Part shown: positions 41,901-50,673 of the stretch, piece after piece
Layout: each line of letters begins with the position of its first letter
Position numbering within the stretch: position 1 is the stretch's first letter
Assembly (NCBI RefSeq): GCF_003950295.1
Contig: NZ_RHNP01000019.1
Location: 1 to 51,559, forward strand
DNA length: 51,559 bases
DNA from: Loigolactobacillus iwatensis
GTDB taxonomy: Bacteria; Bacillota; Bacilli; Lactobacillales; Lactobacillaceae
Direction: 5' to 3'
Position numbers and translations under genes: made by a program
Notes under the pieces: model-generated
Told to the model about the DNA's origin: nothing
Databases searched by the model: none
The model's input: the letters and a program-made list of their open reading frames with translations, nothing else

Positions 41901-41975
41901 ATGATATAAAACAAAAGTTGCTCTAATTAGGTAGTTGACTAAAACGATACCCACGAGACTCATGTTTTATATCAT
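41901..41975. other. Long-stem inverted repeat between arlR and gnd
   Basis: A perfect 13-base inverted repeat (ATGATATAAAACA with TGTTTTATATCAT) encloses about 49 bases that are not clearly structured. On the minus strand a TTTTTTT run follows, so it can act as the gnd terminator, although such a large loop is unusual. It lies in the 290-base gap that also holds the arlR promoter region at its left end. Confidence 0.55.
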
Positions 41976-41998
41976 CAATTAATTCATAAATTAACTAA

Positions 41999-43423
41999 TT
42001 ATTGTTCTTTGTACCATGAATAATGGAAACTACCGTCACGATCTGTCCGCTCATAAGTATGGGCACCAAAGAAATCGCGTTGGGCCTGAATAATATTTGC
42101 TGGTAATCGTTCTGCACGGTAAGAATCGTAGTAAGTAATTGCAGAAGTGAAGCCAGGAATTGGCACACCTGCTTTAACAGCAATGCCAACTAAATCACGA
42201 ACTGCTTCTTGGTACCGCTTGGCAATATCCTTGAAGTAATCATCTAAAAGTAAATTCTGTAGTTCAGGTTCTTTGTCGTAAGCATCCGTAATATTCTGCA
42301 AGAAGCGTGCCCGAATAATACAACCTTCACGCCAAATACTTGCAATTTCACCATACTGAAGATTCCAGTCATAGTGTTTAGAAGCAATCCGCATTTGTTC
42401 AAAGCCCTGGGCATAACTCATGATTTTGCTGAAGTATAGAGCTCTACGAATCATTTCAACAACGCTGTCCTTGTCAAAAGAAACGTTACCTTCTGGTTTT
42501 GGTAAAACTTTACTTGCAGCAACCCGTTCAGTTTTCATCATTGAAATATAACGTGCATAAACGGACTCAGTAATTAGTGATTGCGGAATTTCAAGTTCTA
42601 AGGCGTTACTTGAACTCCATTTACCAGTTCCCTTATTCGCTGTCCGGTCTAAAATTTTATCAACGATTGGCTCACCAGAACCAAGATCATCCTTGCGCGT
42701 TAAAATATCCGCAGTAATGTCGATCAAGTAACTATCTAATTCGCCTTTATTCCAGTCGGAGAAAATAGCTGCAATTTCATCAACAGATAAACCAACCACG
42801 TTTTTTAATAGGTTATAGCTTTCAGCAATTAGTTCTTCATCACCGTATTCAATCCCATTATGAATCATCTTAACGTAGTGGCCAGCACCATTATTGCCAA
42901 TATAAGTTACACAAGGCTTGCCATCTTTAGCCTTAGCAGCAATCTTTTCAAAGATTGGGGCAACTAAGTCATAAGCTTCTTTTTGACCACCAGGCATCAT
43001 CGAAGGCCCCTGTAGGGCACCTAATTCGCCACCAGAAACACCAGTCCCAATAAAATTAATACCGGACTTGTCTAATTCTGCGTTACGGCGCATTGTGTCT
43101 TTGAAGAAGGTATTACCACCATCAATTAAAACATCACCCTTATCCAATAAAGGTAAAATTTCTTGAATGACAGCATCTGTTGCTGCACCGGCTTTAACCA
43201 TCATCATAATTCGACGTGGTTTTTCCAGTGATGCAACAAAATCTTCAATCGTATAACTAGGTACCAAATTCTTATCCGCATGTTCCTTGGCAACAGCCTC
43301 TGTTTTTGAGCCTGTTCGGTTGAAAATGGCAACCGTATAACCGCGACTCTCAATGTTCAGTGCTAAGTTCTTCCCCATGACGGCCATACCGACAACGCCA
43401 ATTTGGGGTTTTTTATTTTCCAT
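41999..43423 (-). CDS. gndA: 6-phosphogluconate dehydrogenase, decarboxylating
   Basis: A 474-aa cytosolic enzyme that converts 6-phosphogluconate to ribulose-5-phosphate and CO2 with NADP+, in the oxidative pentose phosphate (or phosphoketolase) route. The N-terminal Rossmann fold has [21 protein letters not shown], and the next strand NRTGSKTE suits NADP. The signature GISGGELGA-like [19 protein letters not shown] and the catalytic Lys in [12 protein letters not shown] are intact. The C-terminal helical tail ends FHYSWYKEQ. Length is normal. AAGGAGG precedes the ATG. It is monocistronic. Confidence 0.96.
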   Translation of the reverse strand: MENKKPQIGVVGMAVMGKNLALNIESRGYTVAIFNRTGSKTEAVAKEHADKNLVPSYTIEDFVASLEKPRRIMMMVKAGAATDAVIQEILPLLDKGDVLIDGGNTFFKDTMRRNAELDKSGINFIGTGVSGGELGALQGPSMMPGGQKEAYDLVAPIFEKIAAKAKDGKPCVTYIGNNGAGHYVKMIHNGIEYGDEELIAESYNLLKNVVGLSVDEIAAIFSDWNKGELDSYLIDITADILTRKDDLGSGEPIVDKILDRTANKGTGKWSSSNALELEIPQSLITESVYARYISMMKTERVAASKVLPKPEGNVSFDKDSVVEMIRRALYFSKIMSYAQGFEQMRIASKHYDWNLQYGEIASIWREGCIIRARFLQNITDAYDKEPELQNLLLDDYFKDIAKRYQEAVRDLVGIAVKAGVPIPGFTSAITYYDSYRAERLPANIIQAQRDFFGAHTYERTDRDGSFHYSWYKEQ

Positions 43424-43509
43424 AAATCATTGAGCCTCCTTCAATAGTTAACACTCTTATCCTATCAAAAACAGTCACTAAATAAAAGTAAAAGTGAGTT
43501 TGCAACACA

Positions 43510-43546
43510 AAAAAAGCTTTAGCGCCATGGCCGCTAAAGCTTTTAA
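43510..43546 (-). terminator. rpmF terminator
   Basis: A perfect 13-bp stem (AAAAGCTTTAGCG with CGCTAAAGCTTTT) with a 7-base loop, followed by T-rich sequence on the minus strand. It lies directly after the L32 gene. Confidence 0.88.
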
Positions 43547-43557
43547 ACAGGTTCTAG

Positions 43558-43743
43558 TTATTTAGTATAACCTGTGTTGACTACTTGTTTGCCATCATAA
43601 AAGCCGCAAGTTGGGCAAACATGATGTGACATTCTTAATTCACCACAGTTTGGGCATGGGCTCAAGTTAGGCGTAACTAATTTAATGTGTCCGCGACGTA
43701 GACGTTTACGCGCCTTTGACGTTTTTCTTTTTGGTACTGCCAT
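43558..43743 (-). CDS. rpmF: 50S ribosomal protein L32
   Basis: A 61-aa ribosomal protein that begins [10 protein letters not shown], the standard L32 start. A complete four-Cys zinc ribbon is present (Cys30, Cys33, Cys43, Cys46), so it is the zinc-containing form. AAGGAGGTGG precedes the ATG at 43743; the frame is open further upstream, but that part is not translated in the family. It follows yceD, the usual bacterial pairing, and the two share the promoter at 44368. Confidence 0.96.
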   Translation of the reverse strand: MAVPKRKTSKARKRLRRGHIKLVTPNLSPCPNCGELRMSHHVCPTCGFYDGKQVVNTGYTK

Positions 43744-43786
43744 TAAATCCACCTCCTTAAAATAAATTATCTTAATCGTTTTGAGC

Positions 43787-44338
43787 TTAGTCTTCTGGTT
43801 GATTCGAACCAAATAAGCCTTTTAACTGCGCAAAACGCGGATCAACTTGTTTCTTCTTTGCTGCCTGCCGCTGGTTGTAAGTATCCTCAGAGATAACTTC
43901 CCAACCGTTCCCCTTTGGGATATCGATATCGGCTTGTTGCTCACTAGTAGTTAAAACCTTTAGTGGAATCTGCAACAAAATATTATCTTCGACTGCCTTA
44001 TCGAGGTTCAAGGAGCCATCTTCTAACGGAATCACAGAATCTGACTGCTCTTCATTTGCGGCTTGTGTAGCGGACGCATAGAGTTCGCTAATCGCGAAAT
44101 CAAGTGGCAACGTTACTGGTTTTAAAGAGCGTGTGGAAGGTAACGTTAAGGTTACCTTGACCTTCAAAGAAGTGATAATCTTGTCACCATCTAACGCAAC
44201 TATCCCAGCAACAAGTACAGGACTAACATCAAGTAAATCAGCATTACGATCCTGTAATGACTGCTTTAAATCAAGTGTTTCCTTAATATTTAGTGGTGTT
44301 TCACGGTACTTCTCAAGTTCAAGTAACGACCATTTCAT
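43787..44338 (-). CDS. yceD: YceD family protein (DUF177)
   Basis: A 183-aa acidic cytosolic protein of the DUF177/YceD family, which lies next to rpmF in most bacteria. In E. coli and in plant chloroplasts the family is tied to 23S rRNA accumulation and ribosome assembly; Gram-positive members are assumed similar. The N-terminus [16 protein letters not shown] and the mid segment [18 protein letters not shown] are typical. The Cys motif seen in some members is absent. TTAGGAGG precedes the ATG. It is the first gene of the yceD-rpmF operon. Confidence 0.88.
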   Translation of the reverse strand: MKWSLLELEKYRETPLNIKETLDLKQSLQDRNADLLDVSPVLVAGIVALDGDKIITSLKVKVTLTLPSTRSLKPVTLPLDFAISELYASATQAANEEQSDSVIPLEDGSLNLDKAVEDNILLQIPLKVLTTSEQQADIDIPKGNGWEVISEDTYNQRQAAKKKQVDPRFAQLKGLFGSNQPED

Positions 44339-44367
44339 CGAACGTACCTCCTAACGCAACGACAATA

Positions 44368-44396
44368 ATTATAACTGTGCAAAATAGCTTTGTCAA
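44368..44396 (-). promoter_or_regulatory. yceD-rpmF promoter
   Basis: On the minus strand, TTGACA (44391-44396) and TATAAT (44368-44373) with a 17-base spacer: a full consensus pair. The predicted start lies about 25 bases upstream of the yceD start codon. Confidence 0.92.
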
Positions 44397-44621
44397 TGTA
44401 TTTTGCTTTACGCAGCTGAGCACCGATTTAACAGTATTTATGCCCAAATTCCATTTAATTTTCTTTACAAATTGCCAAAAACACCAAACGGTCGATCATA
44501 CTGCTTACTTTTTGCAATAAAACAATTGACCCAACAACTATAAGGGTACAAGATTAGGGTATACTAATAAACAAAGCCACTATTTGGCAGCGTAATTTAT
44601 ATTATTTAGGAGGTTCTTTTA

Positions 44622-44840
44622 ATGGATAACGTTTTAACCTTAGAGTTAACGAACGGAAAAACAATGACGTTAAACGAAGTTACTTCTGTTCGAATTACCA
44701 CTGATGACACGGTCATTACATCTAGTCCCCGCGACTTTTTGAATATTGGTCGGGCCGTCAAATATGATATTCTTTATGAAGCGGGAACCCTAACCTTAGC
44801 AAGTGACGAGGTTAAGGCCGCCCATGTGGTTGAACAATAA
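44622..44840 (+). CDS. Orphan 72-aa protein, unknown function
   Basis: A 72-aa acidic protein with no membrane helix or Cys. It looks like a beta-rich fold: MDNVLTLELTNGKTMTLNEV, then VRITTDDTVITSS, then KYDILYEAGTLTL. A TATACT -10 candidate lies about 40 bases upstream of AGGAGG, and a strong terminator follows, so it is a single-gene unit on the opposite strand to both neighbours. I do not recognise the family. Codon use is like that of its neighbours. Confidence 0.7.
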   Translation: MDNVLTLELTNGKTMTLNEVTSVRITTDDTVITSSPRDFLNIGRAVKYDILYEAGTLTLASDEVKAAHVVEQ

Positions 44841-44850
44841 TAACAAAAAT

Positions 44851-44889
44851 GGAATTGCGGTGAGATCTTTTTACCGCAATCCTTTTTTA
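44851..44889. terminator. Terminator after the 72-aa gene
   Basis: The stem ATTGCGGT (44854-44861) pairs with ACCGCAAT (44873-44880) around an 11-base loop, with CCTTTTTT after it on the plus strand. T5 on the minus side suggests it also serves the tmcAL gene, which converges here. Confidence 0.85.
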
Positions 44890-44927
44890 TTACGCTAAAT
44901 TAAATCGCCTTGGCCAAGTAGAAAATT

Positions 44928-46085
44928 TCAAACTCGAAGTGGACTTCGACCAAAATCTTGTGCACGGCCAGTTTGTTGCTCGTATAGCCAATCCGCCTTA
45001 ACCTCTAACGCTAATAAGCCATTCTCGCCCCCTACTTCCTGATCAACCCGACTAATTAATGGTACTTTTAGATCCTGTTTGATTTGGTGAAGGTAAGCCT
45101 GGCCCTTTTCATTAAAGCCCAACAAACGGATGTAGGGCCGCTCTAACGTCGTCATGATTTCCGTCTGTTTAATATTCAACAGGATATATAAGCAAACGCG
45201 CTGCAAACGTGTGTAAGTGTATCGTTTGGACTTTAAGGCTCGCAATAACTCTGAAAAATTAGTTGTTTGATGAACAACTTTCTTAAACCGATATTCCAAG
45301 CCTTCGGTCATTTGGTAAATTTGACCTAACTCAAATAAAGAACTTGACTCTACTTTATATTTCAAATAGGGAAAAAAGGCCGTCCAATTCATAACTGGTT
45401 GCGTCACTATAGATTGATAGGTTTCGTTAGGTACAACTTTTTCCAAGTCTGCGTGGGAAAAATCAACCGCAGTAATCAAATGGCGAATGGCCGTTGCACT
45501 AGCAATTGCACTACCATTTAGTTCTTGGTCTAAGTACTGAGAACCACTTCGTGCAATCGGAATTAATTTTAACGGCCTAGGCAACTTTGCATTACTAGTC
45601 GCATAACTGAGTGCCAATAATTGATTGGGTGTATCAATATTTAAATTCAGTGTGTCGCGATAGTACTGATTTAATTGCGTAGCGTAGGTCTGTTTGTAGT
45701 CACGAAAATAAGTGTGTCTAGCAGGTAACGCCGCCAATTTTTGACCAATTGCTTGGTAGTCAATCTGTTCATTTTCAGTACCAAATGCTAACGCCGAGCA
45801 CCCTAACAGGCTCAAAATTGCGAGTGCCCCTTGCGCAAAACGATCAGCAGGTTCAACAGCAGTTGCTAAAGGTAGTTCCACAACTAAATCAACACCATTA
45901 GCTAATGCGGCCTTAGTGCGCTGCCATTTATCAATCACTGCCGGTTCCCCACGTTGAAGATAATTACCACTCATCACTGCAACCAGCACGTCCGCCTGGG
46001 TTCGTTTTCGTGCTTGCTGTAAATGGTACAAATGACCGTTGTGAAATGGATTATATTCAACAATCATTCCTGTTGCTTGTAGCAT
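44928..46085 (-). CDS. tmcAL: tRNA(Met) cytidine acetate ligase TmcAL (YlbM)
   Basis: A 385-aa enzyme that uses acetate and ATP to acetylate C34 of elongator tRNA-Met, the bacilli route to ac4C. The nucleotidyltransferase signature GMIVEYNPFHNGH has the HNGH at residues 15-18, and PLATAVEPADRFAQGAL and a SGSQYLD.. region follow. The start MLQATGMIVEYN is set by family N-termini; it begins 1 base after the yqeM stop. This places it as the last gene of the yqe operon, which is usual in lactobacilli. Confidence 0.9.
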   Translation of the reverse strand: MLQATGMIVEYNPFHNGHLYHLQQARKRTQADVLVAVMSGNYLQRGEPAVIDKWQRTKAALANGVDLVVELPLATAVEPADRFAQGALAILSLLGCSALAFGTENEQIDYQAIGQKLAALPARHTYFRDYKQTYATQLNQYYRDTLNLNIDTPNQLLALSYATSNAKLPRPLKLIPIARSGSQYLDQELNGSAIASATAIRHLITAVDFSHADLEKVVPNETYQSIVTQPVMNWTAFFPYLKYKVESSSLFELGQIYQMTEGLEYRFKKVVHQTTNFSELLRALKSKRYTYTRLQRVCLYILLNIKQTEIMTTLERPYIRLLGFNEKGQAYLHQIKQDLKVPLISRVDQEVGGENGLLALEVKADWLYEQQTGRAQDFGRSPLRV

Positions 46086-46086
46086 T

Positions 46087-46827
46087 TTAATCACCCTTTT
46101 GTGCAACAAAAAACCAACGGATACTATCAGCAGTGACGGCTTCATCACCAAATTCTGCTCGAACTATTACATTGGAAAAGCCCGCTGCAAGGAGGGCCTG
46201 GCGAATGACTTCAATCGGGTAGGTTCGTTCCTTATGCAACTCACTAATTTCTTGATAGGCCTGGCGCTCATCATCCCAAACAAAGAAGGTTAAATCATGC
46301 TCAATGGAATGTGGGTGCTCACCAACGTAACTGGTCCACATAAAGGCCTGATCAACGGATTTATAGTTATACATGTACCCAGGAAAAAGGTCATCAATTT
46401 GGTGTAATGAGTGCATATCAAATAAGAACTGACCACCTGGCTTCAAGCAAGCGGCAACTTGCTGAAAAACTTGCTCAATGCTTGCTTCATCTGGCATATA
46501 GCATAATGAATCATCCAAACAAGTCACAATTTCATACTGGCCGATATCACTTAAATCCAACATGTTACCTTGAATAAGTGGTAATGTTACCTGATTTTCC
46601 ATCGCGTGATTTGCCGCAAGGGTCAACATCTCCTCTGACAAATCAAGTCCGGTAACCTGATACCCTTGTTTGGCTAATTTAACGGCCAGAATACCCGTTC
46701 CACACGCTAATTCCAATAATTTATGGGCCTTTTTTGGGGCGTATTTTTGAACAAAAGAAAGCCACCTATCATATAAGGTGGTATCCATCATCTCATCATA
46801 TAGTGTGGCAAAAGTTTGGTAAATCAT
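46087..46827 (-). CDS. yqeM: Class I SAM-dependent methyltransferase (YqeM)
   Basis: A 246-aa cytosolic methyltransferase. The SAM site is in LLELACGTGILAVKLAKQG (~35-53), followed by VTGLDLSEEML, DMLDLS and the GGQFLFDMHS segment. The substrate of YqeM is unknown. The start ATG at 46827 overlaps the stop of rsfS by 4 bases (ATGA); an ATG four codons upstream lies inside rsfS and is unlikely. Its place between rsfS and tmcAL is the conserved Firmicutes order. Confidence 0.9.
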   Translation of the reverse strand: MIYQTFATLYDEMMDTTLYDRWLSFVQKYAPKKAHKLLELACGTGILAVKLAKQGYQVTGLDLSEEMLTLAANHAMENQVTLPLIQGNMLDLSDIGQYEIVTCLDDSLCYMPDEASIEQVFQQVAACLKPGGQFLFDMHSLHQIDDLFPGYMYNYKSVDQAFMWTSYVGEHPHSIEHDLTFFVWDDERQAYQEISELHKERTYPIEVIRQALLAAGFSNVIVRAEFGDEAVTADSIRWFFVAQKGD

Positions 46828-47186
46828 GCGTCGATCCAATCGGCTACGTCAACTGTCTCAGCGTTGGACCAAAGTTTTTCAAGGTTATAGTAGGCCCGTT
46901 CTTCTGGGCTGAAAATATTAATAACAATATCCCCTAAATCAACTAAAACCCATTTACCTGAGTTTTTGCCTTCCACCCGAACAACTTTAACATCCGCCAA
47001 TTCTTCTTTTTCTTCAATTTCATCTAAAATGGCGTCCATTTGTCGTTTTGAGTTGCCTTGCATGATTACAAAATAATCAGCTAATAGGCTAACTTCTCGA
47101 ACATCTAAGGCAACGATATCCTCAGCACGTTTACCGTCGGCGGCACGTACTGCAATTTCTAACATTTCTCGACTATCCACTAACAA
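46824..47186 (-). CDS. rsfS: Ribosomal silencing factor RsfS
   Basis: A 120-aa protein that binds L14 on the large subunit and blocks subunit joining when nutrients fall. Characteristic segments are IVALDVREVSLLADYFVIMQGNSKRQMDAI and GKNSGKWVLVDLGDIVINIFSPEERAYYNLEKLW. Length is usual for the family. It lies 55 bases after yqeK and overlaps yqeM by 4 bases. It belongs to the nadD-yqeK-rsfS-yqeM run. Confidence 0.95.
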   Translation of the reverse strand: MLVDSREMLEIAVRAADGKRAEDIVALDVREVSLLADYFVIMQGNSKRQMDAILDEIEEKEELADVKVVRVEGKNSGKWVLVDLGDIVINIFSPEERAYYNLEKLWSNAETVDVADWIDA

Positions 47187-47240
47187 TCAATCCCCCTCTA
47201 ATTTCATAACACGTGATAACATCAATTTGCCAATAAATTT

Positions 47241-47834
47241 CTATTTTGCAACGTAAGCATTATAAGTTGCAATTGTTTTTGGATATATTTTCTTATTTGT
47301 ACTCAATAAATAATTAAGCGTCTGTTTAATTTCAAACGCCACACCTGCATCTAATGAAGTTGCGGCGGCCTGCCGTGCTTCCGCTATTCCCGGAAAATCA
47401 CGACCTGGTTCAATAAAATCTGCTACAAAAATAATTTTATCCAGCACTGTCATATTGTCCGAACCAATTGTATGCCGCCGAACAGCATTTAAAATTTGTT
47501 CATCGTGAATACCTAATTCACGCTCAATAATAAAGGCCCCAACAACGCCGTGCCAAATACCATTATTATAAGCCAATAGTTCTGGATCAAAGCCTTCCGT
47601 CCGAATCAAGGCCTTATATTCTGCATCAGGACGTTGCTTGGCGTAATCATGAACTAAGCCCGCTAAACCAGCCCGTTGCCGATCACCACCATAACGTTCA
47701 GCCAAATCAAGTGCCGTTTGCTCAACCCGTAAAACGTGCTGAAAGCGGCCCTTAGTTAGCTGTGCCTTAATGCGCTCTAATAAAGTTTTCCGATCAAGTG
47801 GTACTAATTTCTGAGGATAACTGACATTAGTCAC
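47241..47834 (-). CDS. yqeK: Diadenosine tetraphosphatase-type HD hydrolase YqeK
   Basis: A 197-aa HD-domain hydrolase; YqeK cleaves Ap4A symmetrically to two ADP. The metal site is visible: FQHVLRVEQTALDLAERYG (His ligand), AGLVHDYAKQ (HD), the NGIWHGVVGA and RRHTIGSDNMT histidines, and FVADFIEPGR (Asp). I choose the GTG at 47834, 8 bases after GAGGGG; it overlaps the nadD stop by 8 bases. The ATG seven codons upstream has no site. Confidence 0.9.
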   Translation of the reverse strand: MTNVSYPQKLVPLDRKTLLERIKAQLTKGRFQHVLRVEQTALDLAERYGGDRQRAGLAGLVHDYAKQRPDAEYKALIRTEGFDPELLAYNNGIWHGVVGAFIIERELGIHDEQILNAVRRHTIGSDNMTVLDKIIFVADFIEPGRDFPGIAEARQAAATSLDAGVAFEIKQTLNYLLSTNKKIYPKTIATYNAYVAK

Positions 47835-48468
47835 GGTAAAGCCCCTCTCGTTCAATGTAATCTAAAACCTCATCCGGCACTAAGTACCGAATTGACAGCC
47901 CACAAGCTAAGCGTTTTCGAATCATTGATGAACTAACATCTAAAGATGGCGCGTCCACCCAAAGCACTGGATATTGACTATGAACTTGAAAATCAGGTCG
48001 TTTAACGCCAACAAATTGAACCAGTTCTAATAACTCATCGATTCGGTGCCAATGTGGCAAGTCATTGACCATATCAGCCCCAATAATAAAGTAATAATCC
48101 GTATCTGGATGCTGTTGTTTTAGATTGGACATCGTATCATACGTATAACTAATTCCACCACGTTTAACTTCTGCCAATTCAAGATCAAACAAAGGATTAC
48201 CCGTAATGGCACGTTTGACCATTGCAACCCGATGATCAGCCGAGATGGCATTTTTCGGGTGTTCATGGGGTGGATTAGCATCAGGCATAAAATAAATCTT
48301 CTCTAACCCTAATTGTGTTCCTACTGTTTGCGCCATAATCAAATGACCGATATGAGGCGGGTTAAAAGTACCGCCCATAATGCCAACCTGTTTATGTCGT
48401 CCATTATCTAAAATCTTTTTTTTAGTTTCAACTGTTATTACAGGTTGGGTTAATGTTTCATTAGCCAC
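47827..48468 (-). CDS. nadD: Nicotinate-nucleotide adenylyltransferase
   Basis: A 213-aa enzyme that adenylylates nicotinate mononucleotide to deamido-NAD, the penultimate step of NAD synthesis. The nucleotidyltransferase motif GTFNPPHIGHL is at residues 33-43. YFIIGADMVNDLPHWH, VGVKRPDF and the ISSTxIR-like motif VSSSMIRKRL are intact. An N-terminal extension of about 27 residues precedes the core, as in many lactobacilli. Translation starts at GTG 48468, 8 bases after GAGGTG. It is in the yqe operon between yhbY and yqeK. Confidence 0.95.
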   Translation of the reverse strand: MANETLTQPVITVETKKKILDNGRHKQVGIMGGTFNPPHIGHLIMAQTVGTQLGLEKIYFMPDANPPHEHPKNAISADHRVAMVKRAITGNPLFDLELAEVKRGGISYTYDTMSNLKQQHPDTDYYFIIGADMVNDLPHWHRIDELLELVQFVGVKRPDFQVHSQYPVLWVDAPSLDVSSSMIRKRLACGLSIRYLVPDEVLDYIEREGLYRD

Positions 48469-48483
48469 AACTGCTACACCTCT

Positions 48484-48798
48484 TTATAAAGCTGCTACTT
48501 GAGCAGAAATTCGTTGATACTTTTCTTTTTCTGCTGGACGATATAATACTAACACATGCCCAATAATTTGTGCGACAACTAGCTTAGGCAAAGCCTCAGT
48601 TAAGACAGTCGCAACCTCTTTGGCCGATACCGTCGTGTTTTGTAATAAATTAATTTTAATTAGCTCATTTCGCTCTAAGCTTTCGTCGATTTGGCGAATA
48701 AACGTCGCTGTCAAGCCATTTTTACCAACTTGAAAAACTGGCCGTAATCGATTGGCGCGCGCTCGTAAAAAACGCTTTTGTTTACCTGTTAACGTCAT
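48484..48798 (-). CDS. yhbY: RNA-binding CRM-domain protein YhbY (YqeI)
   Basis: A 104-aa protein with a single CRM domain that binds pre-50S particles and aids ribosome assembly. The start LTGKQKRFLRARANRLRPVFQVGKNGLT carries the GxxG loop (GKNG ~25-28), and the family helix NELIKINLL follows. GGAGA precedes the ATG. It lies between yqeH and nadD. In B. subtilis aroE sits between yqeH and yqeI; it is missing here. Confidence 0.93.
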   Translation of the reverse strand: MTLTGKQKRFLRARANRLRPVFQVGKNGLTATFIRQIDESLERNELIKINLLQNTTVSAKEVATVLTEALPKLVVAQIIGHVLVLYRPAEKEKYQRISAQVAAL

Positions 48799-48809
48799 TT
48801 TAATCTCCT

Positions 48810-49931
48810 TTAAATTAATGCTTTCCGCAAACTAACCGCTACCCCTTTAGGTGCCCAGCCTGCTATAACTGCTCCGGCTGGTACTGTTACCCAACCCAGT
48901 CCGGCAAAAACAAGATCACTTTTTTCTTTCGGTGTGAACTGGATACGTTCCAATTCAGGAAAGGCTGCGACTTCTTTGGCCCGTGGTGGTTGTAATAATT
49001 TACCCACTTGGCGGGTGTAAAAGTCCGTTGCGTTTTGTAATTTAGTTCGGTGAACCAATAGATTATTGTCTAAATAAAATGTAAAACTACGCTTTGGTCC
49101 TTCTTCGTAATCAAAACGTGCTAACCCAGCCAAAAAAACGGTTTGCCCACCATTTAATTGATATGTTTTAGGCTTAATTGATTTTTGCGGCGTCACTAAT
49201 TTTAAATCTTTGGCCCCTAAATAATAGGCCATCTGCTCACGATGAATAATTCCCGGTGTATCAATTAAGTTATGCCCATCATCCAGCGGAATCTCGATTT
49301 TATCCAACGTTGTTCCAGGAAAGCGTGAAGTTGTAATTAAATCCTGCGTTCCCGTTGTTTGTCGTATGATTTGATTAATCAAAGTTGATTTACCAACATT
49401 AGTCACCCCGACAACGTAAACATCACGCCCATTCCGGTATTTTTCAATTGCGGCTAATAAATCATCTAATTCATAACCATTTTTAGCACTGGTTAATAGA
49501 ACATCAATTGGTCGTAACCCAACTGCGTGTGCTTGTTCTCGTAACCAATTTTTTACTTTAGTCCGCTTAACTGAACCCGGTAAAACATCAACCTTGTTTC
49601 CAACTAGCAAAACCGGATTATCACCCACAAAACGGTGAAGGCCAGGAATTAAGCTACCAGAAAAATCAAAAATATCCACCACGTTAACGATCAACGCATC
49701 GGCCTCGCCAATTTGAGTTAATAAGGCCAAAAAGTCATCGTCCGTTAAGCGCACATCAGAAATTTCGTTATAGTGCCGTAATCGAAAACAACGCTGGCAG
49801 TATAATTCACCCGTTTCCTTGGCCTTTTCTAAAGCGGCCTGTGGTGTGTAACCTGCTTCATTTGGTTTCGTTGTTTGAATCTGGGCACCACACCCAATAC
49901 AATAAAGTGCTTCTTCATTACTCTCAGTCAT
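48810..49931 (-). CDS. yqeH: Ribosome biogenesis GTPase YqeH
   Basis: A 373-aa circularly permuted GTPase needed for 30S assembly. An N-terminal zinc finger has Cys11, Cys14, Cys45 and Cys48. The permuted G motifs run G4 NKVD (112-115), G5 SAK (148-150), G1 GVTNVGKS (175-182) and G3 DTPG (224-227). A C-terminal RNA-binding domain ends the protein. Its start overlaps the yqeG stop by 8 bases. Confidence 0.95.
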   Translation of the reverse strand: MTESNEEALYCIGCGAQIQTTKPNEAGYTPQAALEKAKETGELYCQRCFRLRHYNEISDVRLTDDDFLALLTQIGEADALIVNVVDIFDFSGSLIPGLHRFVGDNPVLLVGNKVDVLPGSVKRTKVKNWLREQAHAVGLRPIDVLLTSAKNGYELDDLLAAIEKYRNGRDVYVVGVTNVGKSTLINQIIRQTTGTQDLITTSRFPGTTLDKIEIPLDDGHNLIDTPGIIHREQMAYYLGAKDLKLVTPQKSIKPKTYQLNGGQTVFLAGLARFDYEEGPKRSFTFYLDNNLLVHRTKLQNATDFYTRQVGKLLQPPRAKEVAAFPELERIQFTPKEKSDLVFAGLGWVTVPAGAVIAGWAPKGVAVSLRKALI

Positions 49932-50454
49932 TTAGGCTATTCCTCCACGTTAATTCTGGATATTCCCGATCTAAATGCCGCATAAAAAATTTTTCAAAAA
50001 AGCGTGTGATACTTGTATTCCACGCGTCAGTTTCCTCTAAAGGATGTACTAAGATTGTCCGAATATGCGCTGCATTAGCGGCCAACATATCCGTTAGCAA
50101 TTGATCACCCACCATGACAATTTCACTATCAGCTAGGCCCAATTGAACCTTAGCCCGCCGGATACCAAAGGAAAATGGTTTCATGGCCCGAGCAATGTAA
50201 GGTAACCCAAGTGATGTGACTGCGCGGTGAATTCGTTTAGCGTTATTATTAGAGACCACAACTACTGGAATCTTGGCCTCTGCCATAGTTTTAATCCAAG
50301 CTTGCAACTCCTTTGTTCCCGTTGGATTATCCCAAGCAATCAAAGTGTTATCAAGATCAGCTAACACAGCCTTAATGCCGTGCCGCTTTAAATCTGCAGG
50401 GGTTATTTGTACCACTGCACTTAACTTCCAAGTTGGCTTGTAGTTTAAAAACAT
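49924..50454 (-). CDS. yqeG: HAD-superfamily phosphatase YqeG (subfamily IIIA)
   Basis: A 176-aa HAD phosphatase and the first gene of the yqe cluster. Motif I DLDNTL gives Asp33 and Asp35, motif II is VVSNNN, the Lys of motif III is near MKPFSFG, and motif IV is VGDQLLTD. The substrate is unknown; some relatives dephosphorylate phosphatidylglycerol phosphate (PgpP-like Tam41/GEP4 members belong to the same family), so a lipid role is possible. A TATAAT -10 lies about 100 bases upstream near 50550. The operon yqeG-yqeH-yhbY-nadD-yqeK-rsfS-yqeM-tmcAL follows. Confidence 0.92.
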   Translation of the reverse strand: MFLNYKPTWKLSAVVQITPADLKRHGIKAVLADLDNTLIAWDNPTGTKELQAWIKTMAEAKIPVVVVSNNNAKRIHRAVTSLGLPYIARAMKPFSFGIRRAKVQLGLADSEIVMVGDQLLTDMLAANAAHIRTILVHPLEETDAWNTSITRFFEKFFMRHLDREYPELTWRNSLND

Positions 50455-50673
50455 GTTGACTCCTTAACTAATTTTGTCTATGTCCAACAACAAATTAATG
50501 AAGAAATGTTTCTGGTACTTGATCCATTAATCTGTATTACCAGTCTTTCATTATAAGCGAATTCGGACTAAAATGCACTCTTCCCTCTAACTTTGTTGTT
50601 GAATCGTTATTCTTCTTATTTTCAAGAAGCTTTGCTATGATACGCTTATAGCAATATAGAAAGGATGGTTACT

